Source of the DNA: Maratus speciosus
Lineage: Eukaryota > Arthropoda > Arachnida > Araneae > Salticidae
DNA length: 64,000 nt
Reading direction: 5' to 3'
Assembly (NCBI GenBank): GCA_963932465.1
Contig: OZ010793.1
Span: 367,874,459-367,938,458, forward strand
The position numbers were made by a program, and so were the translations under genes. Each line of letters opens with the position of its first letter. Position 1 is the stretch's first letter. The notes beneath the pieces are model-generated. The model saw only the letters and a program-made list of their open reading frames with translations, had not been told where the DNA came from and ran no database searches. Positions 45,080 through 57,127 of the stretch are shown here, piece by piece.

Positions 45080-45971
45080 GGGGAGACCGGGGGAATGGCG
45101 ACACCTTAAGGGAATTTAAATTTTTTCACCTCAAAAAAATGTTTATTTTTTAATAGTAAAAATTCCAAAGCTGAGTCGTTATCTTTAGTATCTGTATAAA
45201 TTTAACCGTAATCATAACTGTAAAGTAAGCACACATAAAAAAAAAATTCTTTCAACATCTGTACAGTGGCGGGATTACCCAGGACACTGGGGTAATTCCG
45301 CCACTGTATCGGAGTAATGACGCCACTTTTTAATGACTTAGTAAATACATAAAATGGATACTAGGAGACGCATAACCCACTGAAAATATTTAGAATGCAA
45401 TAATTTAGCAAAATAATGAATAATTACAATGTTCCTTAAACTAAATTTATTAATGTGCTAAGCTTGCAATTTAACTCAAATTGGAAAAGTCGCTCTTTGC
45501 CATGGTGGTGGCATTACCCCGAGAAGACAATATAGCGGAAATCCCCCCAACAAAGTTAAAAGAAAAACCGAACTTGTTCAACAAATTGCATCAAAATGTC
45601 GGCGAATGCATGTAGATTACTGGTAATATTATCTTAAGTACCTTAAGATACCTTATCTTAAGGTACCTTATCTTAAGTACCTTATCTTAAGAACCAATAA
45701 AAGGTTCTTTAAGGTACCTTATCTTAAGTACCAATAAAAGGTACTTAACTCTACTCATTTGAAGCTCCAAAATAAGAAGCAACTAGATGAAAACTACATT
45801 TTTTACTAGAACAAACGAACGACATGCAACAAAATCACTCTCACTTTAGGCACTTTTTCTATTGCTGGCCGCTATAGTGCAGGCGCATTCACTATCTCAA
45901 ACTGCCGTTAGTTTTTAAAATAGGCGGGGTGGCGGCATAACCCCGAGTGGCGCCATTCCCGCGCTCTCCCC
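45080..45971. mobile_element. GGGGAGACCGGGGGAATGGC element, copy 1
   Basis: The ends GGGGAGACCGGGGGAATGGC and the complement of GCGCCATTCCCGCGCTCTCC are imperfect inverted copies. TA lies outside (45078-45079, 45972-45973). Internal GGCGGGATTACCCAGGA and GTGGCGCCATT-like blocks recur. No frame. A second copy is at 60482-61352. Confidence 0.85.
45634..45735. repeat. CTTATCTTAAGGTAC minisatellite
   Basis: Six or so imperfect copies of a 13-15 bp unit (ACCTTATCTTAAG). The sister element at 61 kb has a single degenerate unit at the matching place, so the array expanded in this copy. Confidence 0.8.
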
Positions 45972-46436
45972 TACATTCAGATCTACTTCATTAATTTTAA
46001 TTGACAAAATTCTTCTAAAATTTATTAAATAATTGTGTAAATCTCCTAATGTAGTTTCAAAAATCCGCGAAAAGCACTTTGAAGGTGAAATTTTCAAGAA
46101 TTCATAATTTGGGACATAAAGGGTTAAATAGCACTGTTACATACCAACAAATACGATTATAGAGATTTTCTTTTAACTCGAGTTACAGTGATGAGTGAAT
46201 TAAAAAAATATATTACACAGTTCAACAGCGGCTTCTGTTAGGTATTCAAATACAAAATTAGATCAACATATATGTTTTTAATTAACTTCAAATATAAACT
46301 TTGGTGCATTCCTATCCAATAGAAACTGAGATTCAGCTATAATGCTCATGGCGAGCATATAGCATAGCAGCGCTCCATGCTGAGTAAAGAAAATAAAAAT
46401 TGAATTAAGATAATTTTTAATAAAAATTTTGCATAT

Positions 46437-46830
46437 TAAATTTTGTGAAATATCAGTTTATAGATGCTGATACAGCTATCACGGAAATCATGAAATACAC
46501 GGCACAGTAGTGCCACCTGTTGAGCAATATTCACACAAGCCTAATCAATGCCATTTTATGAATTCATGTCAAGGTCTAGTTTAATACGAAATTTTATGAA
46601 CTTCCATCGCCTAGGTGCTTATATATAACTACCACAGATATCGTGATAAACAAAGCATAGCACCGCAACCTATTGGGCGATATACACCCAAACCACTTTA
46701 TGTCAAGGTCTAACTTAATTTGAAGTTGGTAAAATTCCGTGCATTAGTTCTTGAGATAGAGATGCCAGAATAGTGTGTCACACATAGACAGACGGACATT
46801 TTCCAAAAATAGCAAATCGTTTTCAGGGTT
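46437..46830. repeat. interspersed repeat with CGGAAATCATGAA and a GACAGACGGACA tail
   Basis: Two diverged ~170-bp units (one with CAGTAGTGCCACCTGTTGAG, the next CGCAACCTATTGGGCGATAT) end in ACATAGACAGACGGACATTT. The same family forms the array at 48890-49440. Confidence 0.6.
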
Positions 46831-48230
46831 GAAAAATGTAACGATTCTAATACTTTATTTTAAATGTATATAGAAGAAAGTAAAAATTTAATTTATAGTT
46901 AGGAAAAACGGAGCAAGAACTCTTTTTCTCCGTGTTTAGAATAAACCGAAAGTCTTGGAAAAGTATCACAAAAGTAGTAAAAACAAGTTATCAGCACAAT
47001 TAATTGTTTTTACACTTTTTTATATATATATAAGTTGGCTTTTGTATGTGAAGGTGAGATTTTCTAATCGATATTTCACTCACTTCCTGATATTCTAAAA
47101 TTATAAAAATTGAGTACACAGGTGTGTTTTTGATGACGATACAACATTTTAATACTTTAAGAATTTAATTATGAATTAATAAGTTAAATTTAAAGCATTT
47201 TTGCGTTAGCTGGCTGCAGGTGATAAATCCGTCAATTAATCTTTATGGTTAATATCGTTTACGAGTTACATAAACAATGGCGTTAATTATTGCGACAAAC
47301 CACTCTCTCCAAAATAGGCCAGCTGGTTGTGAAACTGCAAAATAATAACAAAATATTTCAATCACTAAAAAGTTGAAAATGTAAATAAAAATAAAGAGTG
47401 TAATATATATATAAATGTTTGTTTGCTGTCCCTCCCCCTAAAACTATTCTCATTCTCTCTTACCTTTTTTGTTAAACCTATTGTTCATTTATTCCTATTC
47501 TTTATTTTATTTTGCTTTTACTCAGTACTTATTAAGTTTATTTCTATTTTTTCATTCTACTTTAACTAAATGTTAATCTAAATCATTTCTTGATTTCTTC
47601 AATCAATTTCATTCCTTTTTTTTAGGGGGGGGGGGGAGAGGAGATAAAGATGGCAGCACTAAACATTATTGTTAATATCCAGTTCCAATGTACATTTTTT
47701 CCTTTCTCACACCAGATGGCAGCAAAGTTATGGGTTTCAGTCAGATACTCAACTATGGCCCCCATGTTAAAATAGTTCTAACTCTGTTTTCCATCCTGAC
47801 ATGCTGCAGTATTGATTCCTAGTATGTAATTTAGGTATTGTGCTATAAAAATTTTTAATATCCTGTGTGAGGTGTATCTTTCTTTAGATCTCTTGGATTT
47901 TTATTATCTATTTTCTGTTATGTTTGCGTTATAAGGAGCTAAATTTTGTCATTTTAGGCTTAATGACGACAAAATTGGATGAAATAACGCATCTTCTATG
48001 AATGAACCCACAAACTCCTCTGAAGATTCTGTGGGTTAATCATAGTTTCTTATTTTACATACTGGTTTCCTATGTTCATTTCTAATTCATCTTTACAACT
48101 TTACCAATTTGTTCATATATTTGTGATTTCAAATTTATTATATATATATATATATATATTTATATTTATTTATTTATTTATTTATTTTAATTACTCTATT
48201 ATTTAGGCTATAATTTTCTCGAAAATGCAC
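46831..48230. other. no recognised gene
   Basis: AT-rich, with a G11 run near 47624 and (TA)n/(TTTA)n near 48138-48185. No coding homology. Confidence 0.4.
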
Positions 48231-48448
48231 TAAAATTTTTGCTTTTTGAGGTGTCTAAATAAATTCAAGTTACGGTGTTTCAAAAATTAGATGTTGAGAA
48301 ATAAAACAAAAATGCTGACAGTAACATTGATAGAACATCGCTCATCTTCAAAAATAGCATTGTCAGTGCATCTTACCTTGAAAACAAGATATGCTTTCAC
48401 AATCAGCTAAATCACAACTACAATTTACATGTTTTGAGGGGTTCTTAA

Positions 48449-49667
48449 GGGTGTTGGTCATTGAGGTCTCAAATTCTCCTCGCTGAAGTTAAACCTATGA
48501 GTGGGAAATGGATTCCTATTTTTAAAATATCTCCTCGGAAAAATTATATTTTTAACTTATTTTTTCTGTATATTCTTCTCAAAGGATGTCTCTTTCTTTT
48601 TTCAGTAACAAAATATTTCTAAAATATATGTTTAATTGACTATTTTATCCATAGCGAAGCTGTGGGTGAAATTTTAACACTTCAAATAAAATTACGTATA
48701 TTCGTATTTTAGAAATTTGACAACGAAAACAGAAAAAGACATACTTTAAGAAGAGTTCTCATAAAAAAGAAGATAGAAATATTAATTTCCTGATGAGATA
48801 TTAAACTAGTCGGATGTACCAATCCCAAAACTTTTTTCTATCTAATGTATGTTAATACTTAAAAATTCGCCATCACAGTGCCAAAATTAAATGACAATAT
48901 ATATCCAACATCAGGATTCTGAAGGATCTATTTATGCGAAAGTGTAACATAATATGAAGTTTGAATAAATTCCGTACATTAGGTATTGAGACAGTTATCA
49001 CGAAAATCATGAAAAATGTAACCTAGCAGCAACACATGTTGGACGATTTACACCAAACACGTTATCAGCATCAGCACCAAATTATATCAAAATATAACTG
49101 AATCTGAAGTTTGATGAAAATATGTGCATTAGTTCTTGAGATATAGCAATTGTGGAAATCATGAATAATTCAGTCTAACAGCGCCATTTATTGGGGGATT
49201 TATACCAAAGAGTAATCAGCACTAATTTATAACAGAGTCTAAGTGAATCTGAAGTTTGATGAAAATATGTGCATTAGTTCTTGAGATATAGCAATTGTGG
49301 AAATCATGAATAATTCAGTCTAGCAGCGTCACCTGTTGGGAGATTTGTACCAAAGAGTAATCAGCACCAATTTATATCAGAGACTAAGTGAATCTGAAGT
49401 TTTACGAAAATCCGTACATTAGTACCTGAGGTAGAGTGCCCACAAAATTTGTGTCACATACACACTTACAGACAGACATTTTGTAAAAACATGTTTTTCG
49501 GGATCTCTGACCCATAAAACGCGTAAATCCGTAGAATACCGGAATTTGAAAATTTTCGCCAATACTTTCTTCTCGTAAAGGTAGAAGAAGTTAAAAATGA
49601 AAATGCATTCCACGCCCGTAGGTTTAACGTTAATAAGGGGAATTTGAGACCTCACTAACCAACACCC
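48449..49667. mobile_element. TTAA element with GGGTGTTGGT ends
   Basis: TTAA lies at 48445-48448 and 49668-49671. The ends GGGTGTTGGTCATTGAGGTC and the complement of GACCTCACTAACCAACACCC match with about two differences and extend through TCTCAAATTC and GTTAAACCTA. 1,219 bp, no coding. It interrupts the tandem array, so it is younger than the array. Confidence 0.88.
48890..49440. repeat. tandem repeat of ~147-bp units inside the TTAA element
   Basis: GGAAATCATGAATAATTCAG-type cores occur near 49004, 49155 and 49300, with GTGCATTAGTTCTTGAGATA before each. About 3.5 units. Confidence 0.8.
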
Positions 49668-51221
49668 TTAAGGGCAAAGGTAAATGTGGCAGAAAAGGGA
49701 AGTTAAAGTCTGGCATCTAACATATGAAGCAATATTCTAAAAATATAAAAAAAAAAGTTGACAAAATTGAAAAATCCTTAATTTAAATAAAAAATTGCCT
49801 AAAAAGCGACAAGGACAAAAAATGAAAAGAAAAAGTTATCAAGATCTAGGCGCAGAAGAATATAAATTCTTAAAGATCAAAGGGTCAAATCCAAAATAGT
49901 TCAAAAATAAGATGTTGAGAAATAAACCCAACATGTTGTAACATCAGTGAAACAACGTCCAATCCCAGAACTGGTATTATCAGCACATTATTTTTATCTG
50001 GATAGCAACAGATAAAAACCACCACCTAAAACGCAGCTCCAATTAACGTTGTTTAAGGGGTTAGGTCATATCGTTATTCACAGTTAGCAAATTTATGTTT
50101 GCTAAAGTGAGTTTAAAATCTAAAAAGTCCAAAAAATATAAAAAGTTGGCAAACTGTTAAAAATGCCTTAAATAGCTGTAAAAAAAAATTACCTAAAATA
50201 ATAAAATTTGAAAGAAGTGTTAAAATCTAAACCCTAATTATTATCACAGAAACAATTGAAAAAGATGTTTCTAATCTGCAATGATACAAGATATAATTTT
50301 TTCAAGAACAAGTTTCACAAGAAACAAGAAGGTGAAGTTTAAAATAGTTCAAAACTGAAATGTTGAGAAATTAAACATATAGTTATCAACATAAGTAGAA
50401 CGCCGCCCAATCCCAGAAATGACATTGTTGTATATCTTTTTTATCATGAGAACAAGAAAATTTCACAATCACCTAAACACTGTTCCAATTAACACTTGTT
50501 TAAGGGATTAGATCATATCATTGCTCACATTTAACGAACTTGCATTTCCTAAAATCTGTCAAAAATCTGAAAATGTCCGAAAAATATAAAAAAATTGAGA
50601 AATTGTAGAAAATGCCTTAAATAACTGTCTAAAGAAATTACCTAGAAGAGTAAAATTTGAAAGAAATGTTAACATCTAGACCCCAATTATCACCTTAGAA
50701 ACAATTGTAAAAGTTTTCTAATCTGTAATGATATCTATACTAGGTATAATTTCTTCAAGACTAACGGGTAAAAATCAAAATAGTTCAAAAATGAGATGTT
50801 GAGAAATAAAACATATTGTCAGCAACATCAGTACAACATCGCCCAGCCTCAGAAATGACATTGTCAGTACATCATTTTTATCTTGAGAACAAGAAACTTT
50901 CACCATCAACTGAAATATAACTCCAATTAACACTTATTTAAGGGGTTATGTCTTATCATTGAACACATTTAACGAATTTATGTTCCCTGTCAAGCAATAC
51001 TCAAGCAATACTCAAGACAACGAAAACGAAGTCGACATTTCTGTCGGGTTTTAGAAACTTCCTTGATATATATTCTTTGTATTCGTTGGTGACAAGCCAA
51101 CCGATGTTATCGCAAGTTGTGTCACGAAGTGTCACAACTCTAGATATTACTTTTTTGGCTCAACTTTAAACTTATTTTTATCATTGCCTTTCTTATAACA
51201 TTTGATAGGAAGAATTTCTTG

Positions 51222-51890
51222 CGGAAGATATCAATATATAATGCTCAAAATCAAATGAAACTCCATATAGGAAGGTTGGGGTTCACTAAAATTTTGCAAT
51301 GCTGTTGAAAGATATTGTTTGAGTGATTTTTTTCCGTACTGCAATAAATTCTTCAAGACAATTTTTCTGAACTTACCACATTTCTTTTCTCAATATAAGG
51401 GTTATATCAAGAACTCCATCATAGATATTTTTGGTGACAGTTCAGATTTAGTGTAATCGAGAAAGTTTTTTTCTAATTAAAAATTTTTTGAACAGTACAA
51501 AATGATATATATAATCTCCAAACTCAAATGAAATTCCCTATAGGAAGGTTAAGGTTCATTAAAGTTTTGCAATGCTGTTGAAAGATATTGTTTAAACAAT
51601 TGAATTTTTTCCTGCTCTTTGTAGTGCAATAAATCCTTCAAGACAAATTTTCTGAACTCACCACATTTCTTTTCTCATTATAAAGGTTATATCAAGAACT
51701 CCATCATGGATATTTTTTATGACAGTTGACATTTAGTCTAACCCAGAAAGTCTTTCTCTAATTAAAATTTTTGTAAACAGTAGCAAATGATATACATATG
51801 TTCAAACTCAAATGGGCAATCCCTACAGGAAGGTCACAGTTCACTAAAATTTTTCAATGCTTTTGAAAGATTTTTTTAACCCGATATTAC
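51222..51890. repeat. tandem repeat, ~2.5 units of ~275 bp
   Basis: CAAATGAAACTCC-like starts at 51252, 51525 and 51809, with GAACTCCATCATAGATATTT and TTTCTGAACTTACCACATTT in each complete unit. It abuts the preceding array but shares no sequence with it. Confidence 0.82.
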
Positions 51891-52900
51891 ACGCCCAGGG
51901 TATGACATACCCAGGGTGGGCACAGTTATTACATTTCTCATCACTAATTTTGGAAAAGTATTTTTCTAATTATTTTATCGCAGAATTTGTAAGCAGTGTC
52001 AACGATTAAATAAATGACGATTTTTGTTTGAATTTATTGGTGGCAAAGTACAGGGTGTCTACAAATTAGTTGTGCAATTTCGTAAGTCAAGAACTTCCGA
52101 AATATTAAATGAAATTAACTAGTTGAAAGTTAGACTAGTAGTAATATTTCCGAAATTTATTCATAGATGCCATAACTGACACTATCGCTTAACTACTTGG
52201 TGGAATGAACAGTAATTTTTTATTCTCGTATTCTAAAAATCGATTTCTGCTTTTAAAAAATAATTTTTAAAACATAAATTACTATATTTGTTTCGAAATT
52301 TTATTTTAAAAAAATTGTTGTTAATTAATTTTCGAAAAAAATATTTTTTTAAATTAATTTTTGAAAAAAGAGAAATACTTTTTTTTTTAATTTACTTTCG
52401 AAAAAAAATGAAACGTAACCTACAATTGTTTTTAAACAAAAATCGATTTCTAGAAGAAGCTTCAAATATTCGAATCGAAAATTACAGCTCATTCCGCAAA
52501 GTAGTTAAGTTATGCCTTAAAAACTAACCTCATTGTAATCTGTTTTGCAGCGATTACAAATGAATTTAACATTAGAAGTTCGTAACTTTAAACCTTTATA
52601 ATGCCTCATCTACTTGACTTCGTGACTTCTCGCTTGGTATCCTAAAGTAGCATTCATCATTGATTTGAATAAAATAGATATTTTTCCCATGTTACTGTCA
52701 GAAAAAAATTATAATTTATTCAAATCAATTTATACACGATGTCTACAAATTAATTGGGCAATTTCGCAAGTTAAAAACTTCCGAACCATTAAATGAAATT
52801 AACTAGTTGAAAGTCAGACTAGTGGTAATATTGCCGAAGTTTATTCATAGATGGCGTTAGGTGTCATAACTGACGCTATCGCTTAGCGAACGGAGGTGTT

Positions 52901-53135
52901 ATTGAATGGCCACCACGATCCCAAGATCTTTCACCGCTTGGTTTCGGTGTATGGGGTTTTGTAAAGGATTAAGCGTACAAGCCGCCACTTCCTGCATCCA
53001 TTCCTGAACTAAAATCTAGAATCTGCACTGCAATTAATTGGATCGACGGAAATATGCTGACAAATCTGTAGCAAGAAATTATTAACAATGGGACATTTGC
53101 AGAGTCACGAAAGGAAGTCACATCGAACATTTGTG
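52901..53135 (+). pseudogene. IS630/mariner-type transposase C-terminal remnant
   Basis: The frame from 52901 reads IEWPPRSQDLSPLGFGVWGF, the signature around the third catalytic acid (here D-L-S-P-L), followed by stop codons at ~52970 and ~53068 and a typical helical tail (PASIPELKSRICTAINWID). The N-terminal and first two catalytic blocks are absent. Decayed. Confidence 0.75.
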
Positions 53136-53186
53136 ACAATGGTAAACTTGAACTATTTTTCTATCTTACAACAATATGTACTTTAA

Positions 53187-53946
53187 GGGGGTTCCCCGGT
53201 GTAACGGCCTGTATTTTAAGCAATTTTGGGGAATTTTTTTTTTTTTTTTTTTTTGACGACAAATGAATGAAAAAATAGAACTTTGAGCTTTTTATTATAC
53301 ATTTATTGCTATTTCAAGAATGTGTTAAACAAATTTCAAGCAAAAATCTTTATTAGAACATAAGTTACACCACTCTGAAGATACCTGCCTTCAAAAAAAG
53401 GACGCTCACTTCCTCCACGATTTCGGCTGATTGGCTTATCTGAAAGGGGGAGAAAAGCGGCATTTTAGTCTGTAAACCTAAATGCATCGAATGAACTAGA
53501 ATCATTTGAAAATATTGAAAATTAGGTTTATGGCGGACTTTTGAAAAAAAAATTTCAAATTTCATGATTTTTTTTTTTTTTTTCGTTACGAAAGAAATAG
53601 AAATATTCGGAATTTTCGGATGATCCTAGTTCACCTGTGTCTACATGTGCTGAGTCTACTCTATAAATTTGAAGTGAATCGGTCACAAATCCTTCTCGAG
53701 ATAAGATGGAGGAAAGTTTGAAAAACAACGCTTTGATAAAAACGCGTTTAAATTTTCAAATACGCTTAAAACGATTAAAATTTCAACTTACCATCAATCT
53801 GTAATGCCTGGTCCATAGAGTATTCCTTTCTCTTCCTCTTGGAGGTCTTTCAATGCGGATTGCTCTGCTCTTGCTGCCATTTTGGCATTTTTCGCAACGC
53901 CACTCGTGCACCGTTCGGAGCAAGTCCATCACACGGGGGAACCCCC
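53187..53946. mobile_element. TTAA element with GGGGGTTCCCC ends
   Basis: TTAA lies at 53183-53186 and 53947-53950. The ends GGGGGTTCCCCGGTGTAACG and the complement of CATCACACGGGGGAACCCCC match over the first 18 bp with few differences. 760 bp; a 62-codon minus-strand frame crossing its right end is not recognisable. It is nested in the mariner-like element. Confidence 0.82.
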
Positions 53947-54595
53947 TTAATTTCTTTCCTGTCAATTCCATTCAAAGAATCATTCTTTTTGCCCAACTAA
54001 TTTGTAGACACCCTGTATTGGTACAGCCTTTAAACTTTAGAACTGTATGAAGAATATGTTATACATATTCGAACCTAAAACCCCACTCTTACAAAATACC
54101 GGTATAGTTTACCGTATCCCTTGTAAAGATTGTGAATCTGTTTATATTGGTGAAACTGGACGATCATGCAACAAGTTGTTAATCATCCAATAGATACCAA
54201 CCACATCCCAGATTTCGAAAATATTAAAATTATGAAATCTAACTGCAATAATTATAAAGGAAAAAAAATTCTAGAAGGTTGGTTTATATGGTTACAGAAA
54301 ACTCCTCTAAACGAAGCATGTACAGTCGTGGAAAAAAAAAATTAACCACCCCATACTAACTCTGAAACAAATTATTGTAGAAGGAAGTTACTCATATCAA
54401 ACGATTGGAAATAAAGTCTACTTTGAAATTATGTATATAAAATTTGCTTAGAGGGCTCTCTACATATCAAAACAAACCCAGACTTTGTTTTTTTTTTCAA
54501 TAGCAATACCTAAGTTTGACAGTATAAATGTGTTCTACACCCATCAATAAGCCTAAATCCAAATTTTCATAAAATTCGCACGATTAGTTTCAGAG

Positions 54596-54837
54596 GCCCC
54601 ACCAGTGGCTGAGAGGTTCTGCTCTCGAAGCTGGTAGACGGGAGGTGCTGGGTTCGAACCCAATCGCGCCCGTCGGCCTAATCGTTCGGAGTTTTCGTGG
54701 TTTTCTTCGAGCCATGGATTTCCATGCGTAAATACGGGTTAGGTTCCCTTGGAAAGACCCCCCACTGAGGGCACTCCCCGCTCGGGCCTATATTACTAGA
54801 GTAGATAATCGGCCGTCAAAAAATCAACCAACCAACC
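54596..54837 (+). mobile_element. tRNA-derived SINE with (AACC)n tail
   Basis: It starts GCCCCACCAGTGGCTGAGAG (A box GTGGCTGAGAGG) and has B box GGGTTCGAACCC at ~54650, a ~140-bp body with GTCGGCCTAATC and CCACTGAGGGCACTCC, and a CAACCAACCAACC tail. A 35-bp direct repeat with two mismatches flanks it (54561-54595, 54838-54872). The long duplication is unusual even for LINE-mobilised SINEs. Confidence 0.88.
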
Positions 54838-54979
54838 AAATTTTCATAAAATTCGTACGACTAGTTTCAGAGAAATTAATTATTTAAAAACGAGCATATT
54901 TTAGGGGTTGTTTCTAAATTGAAGTTCGGTACTGGATTGTTGAAATGCTGCAGAATGACTATGACACTTCTATTAAATA

Positions 54980-56400
54980 CACTATATGGCCAAAGGTGAC
55001 CGGTGACTTGTGATTTTAGACGCTTTGTTAAATATCTAGAAAAATACATGAGGAATTAACCTGAAACTGCAGATGTGTAAACAGTATAGTATAGGTCATA
55101 TATTTCCGTGAAGATTTTTTCCCCCGAAACTCCATAGGGGACCGTCAACAAATTGAAAACGAATGAATATCTTTTGGATAACCCTGTAAAAACTAAAGTA
55201 GCAAAAGCGTTCAAACTCGAAATTATTAATAAGTGGCTTATTGTAATATACTGTGTTCATTTTTATGAGGATAGCATATATACTCGTAGAGAACTTAAGG
55301 TTTTTATAAAAACAGTCGCAAATTTCGCCAAATTTTTTGCTTATAATTTGCAGAGTTCGTAATATAAAAAAAGTTCTTTTCAGAAAATATGACAAACAAC
55401 ATTGTACACAATACTCTGCAATCAGAATTAAAAAATAATAAAAAGTGGATGAAAAATGAGCAGGTTTACTAAAAAGTGTTTCACTGCGCATGCGCGAATG
55501 CAATCAAAAAAAAATATGCATAATGTATTAGACAAATATACAGAGCAACTTTTGTGAAAGTCTCAACACATAGCTTGAAAATTCTGAAAATTATCGTCGA
55601 TAGAATAAGCTCGAAATCCGTTGTTCCCAAAAAGAAGCAAAAAGATGAGGGGTTGTATCCAATATCTGTTGATTAGTGCCACGATAGCGTACACAATATT
55701 GCACATACTACTATGTTTGGATACAACCTCTCACCTTTTTTTGCTTCCTTTTGGGAACAACGGATTTCGAGCTTATTCTATCGACGATAATTTTCAGAAT
55801 TTTCAAGCTATGATTTTGAGGCTTTCACAAAAGTTGTTCCATATACTTAGCTAATACATTATGCACGTTATATTTTGATTGCATTCGCGCATGCGCAGTG
55901 AAACATTTTTTAGTAAACTTGCTCATTTTTCTTTCAATTTTTATTATTTTTTCATTCTGATTGCAGGGTATTGTGAACAATGTTTTTGTCATATTTTCTG
56001 AAAAGAACTTTTTTTTATATTAAGAACTCTGCAAATTATAAGCAAAACACTTGGCGAAATTTGGCACAGTTTTTATAAAAACCTTAATTTCTCAACGAGT
56101 ATACATGCTATCCTCATAAAAATGAACACGGTATATTACAATAAGCCACTTATTAATAATCACGAGTTTGAACGTTTTTGCTACATTAGTTTTTACAGGG
56201 TTATCCAAAAATATTCGTTCTTTTATCAATTTGTTGGCGGTCCCTTATGGGGTTTCGGGAAAAAGTCTTCGCGGAAATATATGACCTATACTATATTGTT
56301 TACACACCTGCAGTTTCATGTTAATTCCTCATGTATTTTTCTAGCTATTTAACAAAATGTCTAAAATCGCAAGTGGCCGGTCACCTTTGGCCATATAGTG
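54980..56400. mobile_element. Tc1-like giant foldback, ~685-bp arms
   Basis: Arms 54980-55662 and 55715-56400 are reverse complements with few mismatches around a ~52-bp loop. The termini CACTATATGGCCAAAGGTGA resemble the CACTATATGGCCAAA ends of many Tc1-type elements. TA precedes the left end. Open frames on either arm are mirror images and do not look like proteins. Probably non-autonomous. Confidence 0.9.
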
Positions 56401-57127
56401 CATTGTTTCTTGCCAATATGACCATTTCACTTGCTTAAAGTGTTTTGACTACTGCAAGCCCAAATGTTTCCATAAAATTAGTAAAAAATATATTTTTTAA
56501 ATTATGCTTTTCTGCTTAAACCATGATTTTGGCGATTTTTAATCATAATTCATAAACTGCTTGCAAGAAAAAATTGAAATTGAGAATTCGTATAAAGCGG
56601 GACATAGTAAGTATAAATCTATCAAAAAAATTGTAGGTTGCAATTCATATTGTTTTTCGAATATTAATTCCATAATTCATATTATAAAATTTTAAAATTA
56701 CAAATTCAATGTATTTATGTTTGTGTGTTTTAGTACTATAATCACAAAACATTATCACATTAAAATTATAATTTCAGGAGATATTAATAAAAATATGAAA
56801 TTGTAATTTAACATTAGAAGCTCTAAATTTTGATTGTTTATGATTCTAAAACCTTATCATCTAAATAACATAAAATTTTATTTTATTTAAAATATATAGT
56901 CAAAATAGGGTGTTGCCATTGAAAAAAAACAAAGTTTGGTCTGGTTCGCATATGTAGATGGCCCCCTAAGCAAATTTTATATACATTATTTAAAAGTAGA
57001 CCTCATTTCCAATCGTTTGGTACCCGTAACTTTCTTCTACAATAATTTGTTCCAAAGTTAATAGGGGGTGTTTACTTTTTTTTTCCACGACTGTACAATA
57101 CCACCAGAATATGTGGTCCTACTGTGA

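Larger units (their letters stand above)
44714..46123. mobile_element. TTAA MITE family A, interrupted
   Basis: TTAA lies at 44710-44713 and 46124-46127. The ends CCTTTATGTCCTGG and the complement of GGGACATAAAGGG, plus internal GGCGGTACTT and TAATACATCGATTAGT, show it is a reverse-oriented relative of 15606-16105. It is expanded by the TA element at 45080-45971. Confidence 0.82.
48230..50990. repeat. tandem repeat, four ~400-450-bp units
   Basis: AGATGTTGAGAAATA-type starts occur at about 48289, 49910, 50358 and 50794. Each is followed by ACATCGCCCA..., CTTGAGAACAAG and CTCCAATTAACACTTGTTTA. Allowing for the 1.2-kb TTAA element inserted in the first unit, the spacings are about 398, 448 and 436 bp. 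Non-coding. Confidence 0.8.
52051..54015 (+). mobile_element. mariner-like element, CAGGGTGTCTACAAATTAG ends
   Basis: The ends CAGGGTGTCTACAAATTAGT and the complement of ACTAATTTGTAGACACCCTG are near-identical inverted copies. TA flanks (52049-52050, 54016-54017). A diverged direct duplicate of the left ~140 bp begins near 52738. It carries a transposase remnant and a nested TTAA element. Confidence 0.88.
54323..57093. mobile_element. CAGTCGTGG TA element, expanded copy
   Basis: CAGTCGTGGAAAAAAAAA (left) and the complement of TTTTTTTCCACGACTG (right), with TA at 54321-54322 and 57094-57095. Subtracting the SINE with its target duplication and the foldback leaves about 1.1 kb, the length of the copy at 35290-36357. 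Non-coding. Confidence 0.88.
54047..57127 (+). pseudogene. second Penelope-like GIY-YIG endonuclease fragment, interrupted by a TA element
   Basis: From 54047 one frame gives FEPKTPLLQNTGIVYRIPC, KDC, ESVYIGETGR: the GIY and YIG strands with the IPC-x2-C cysteines usual in Penelope endonucleases. A frameshift or deletion at ~54175 removes the Arg/His helix; then NHPIDTNHIPDFENIKIM and ILEGWFIW, including the late catalytic Glu, run to EA at 54318. The TA element 54323-57093 follows; beyond it codons TIPPEYVVLL and a TGA (57125-57127) continue in the same frame and match the family's usual end. No RT is left. Confidence 0.8.

Noticed and set aside
53783..53971. 62-codon minus-strand frame with CEKC
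   Set aside because: It crosses the right boundary of a TTAA element into the host element, so it cannot be a conserved gene of either.
55096..56352. Open frames of up to 135 codons in the foldback
   Set aside because: They are mirror images on the two arms and have low-complexity, non-conserved composition.
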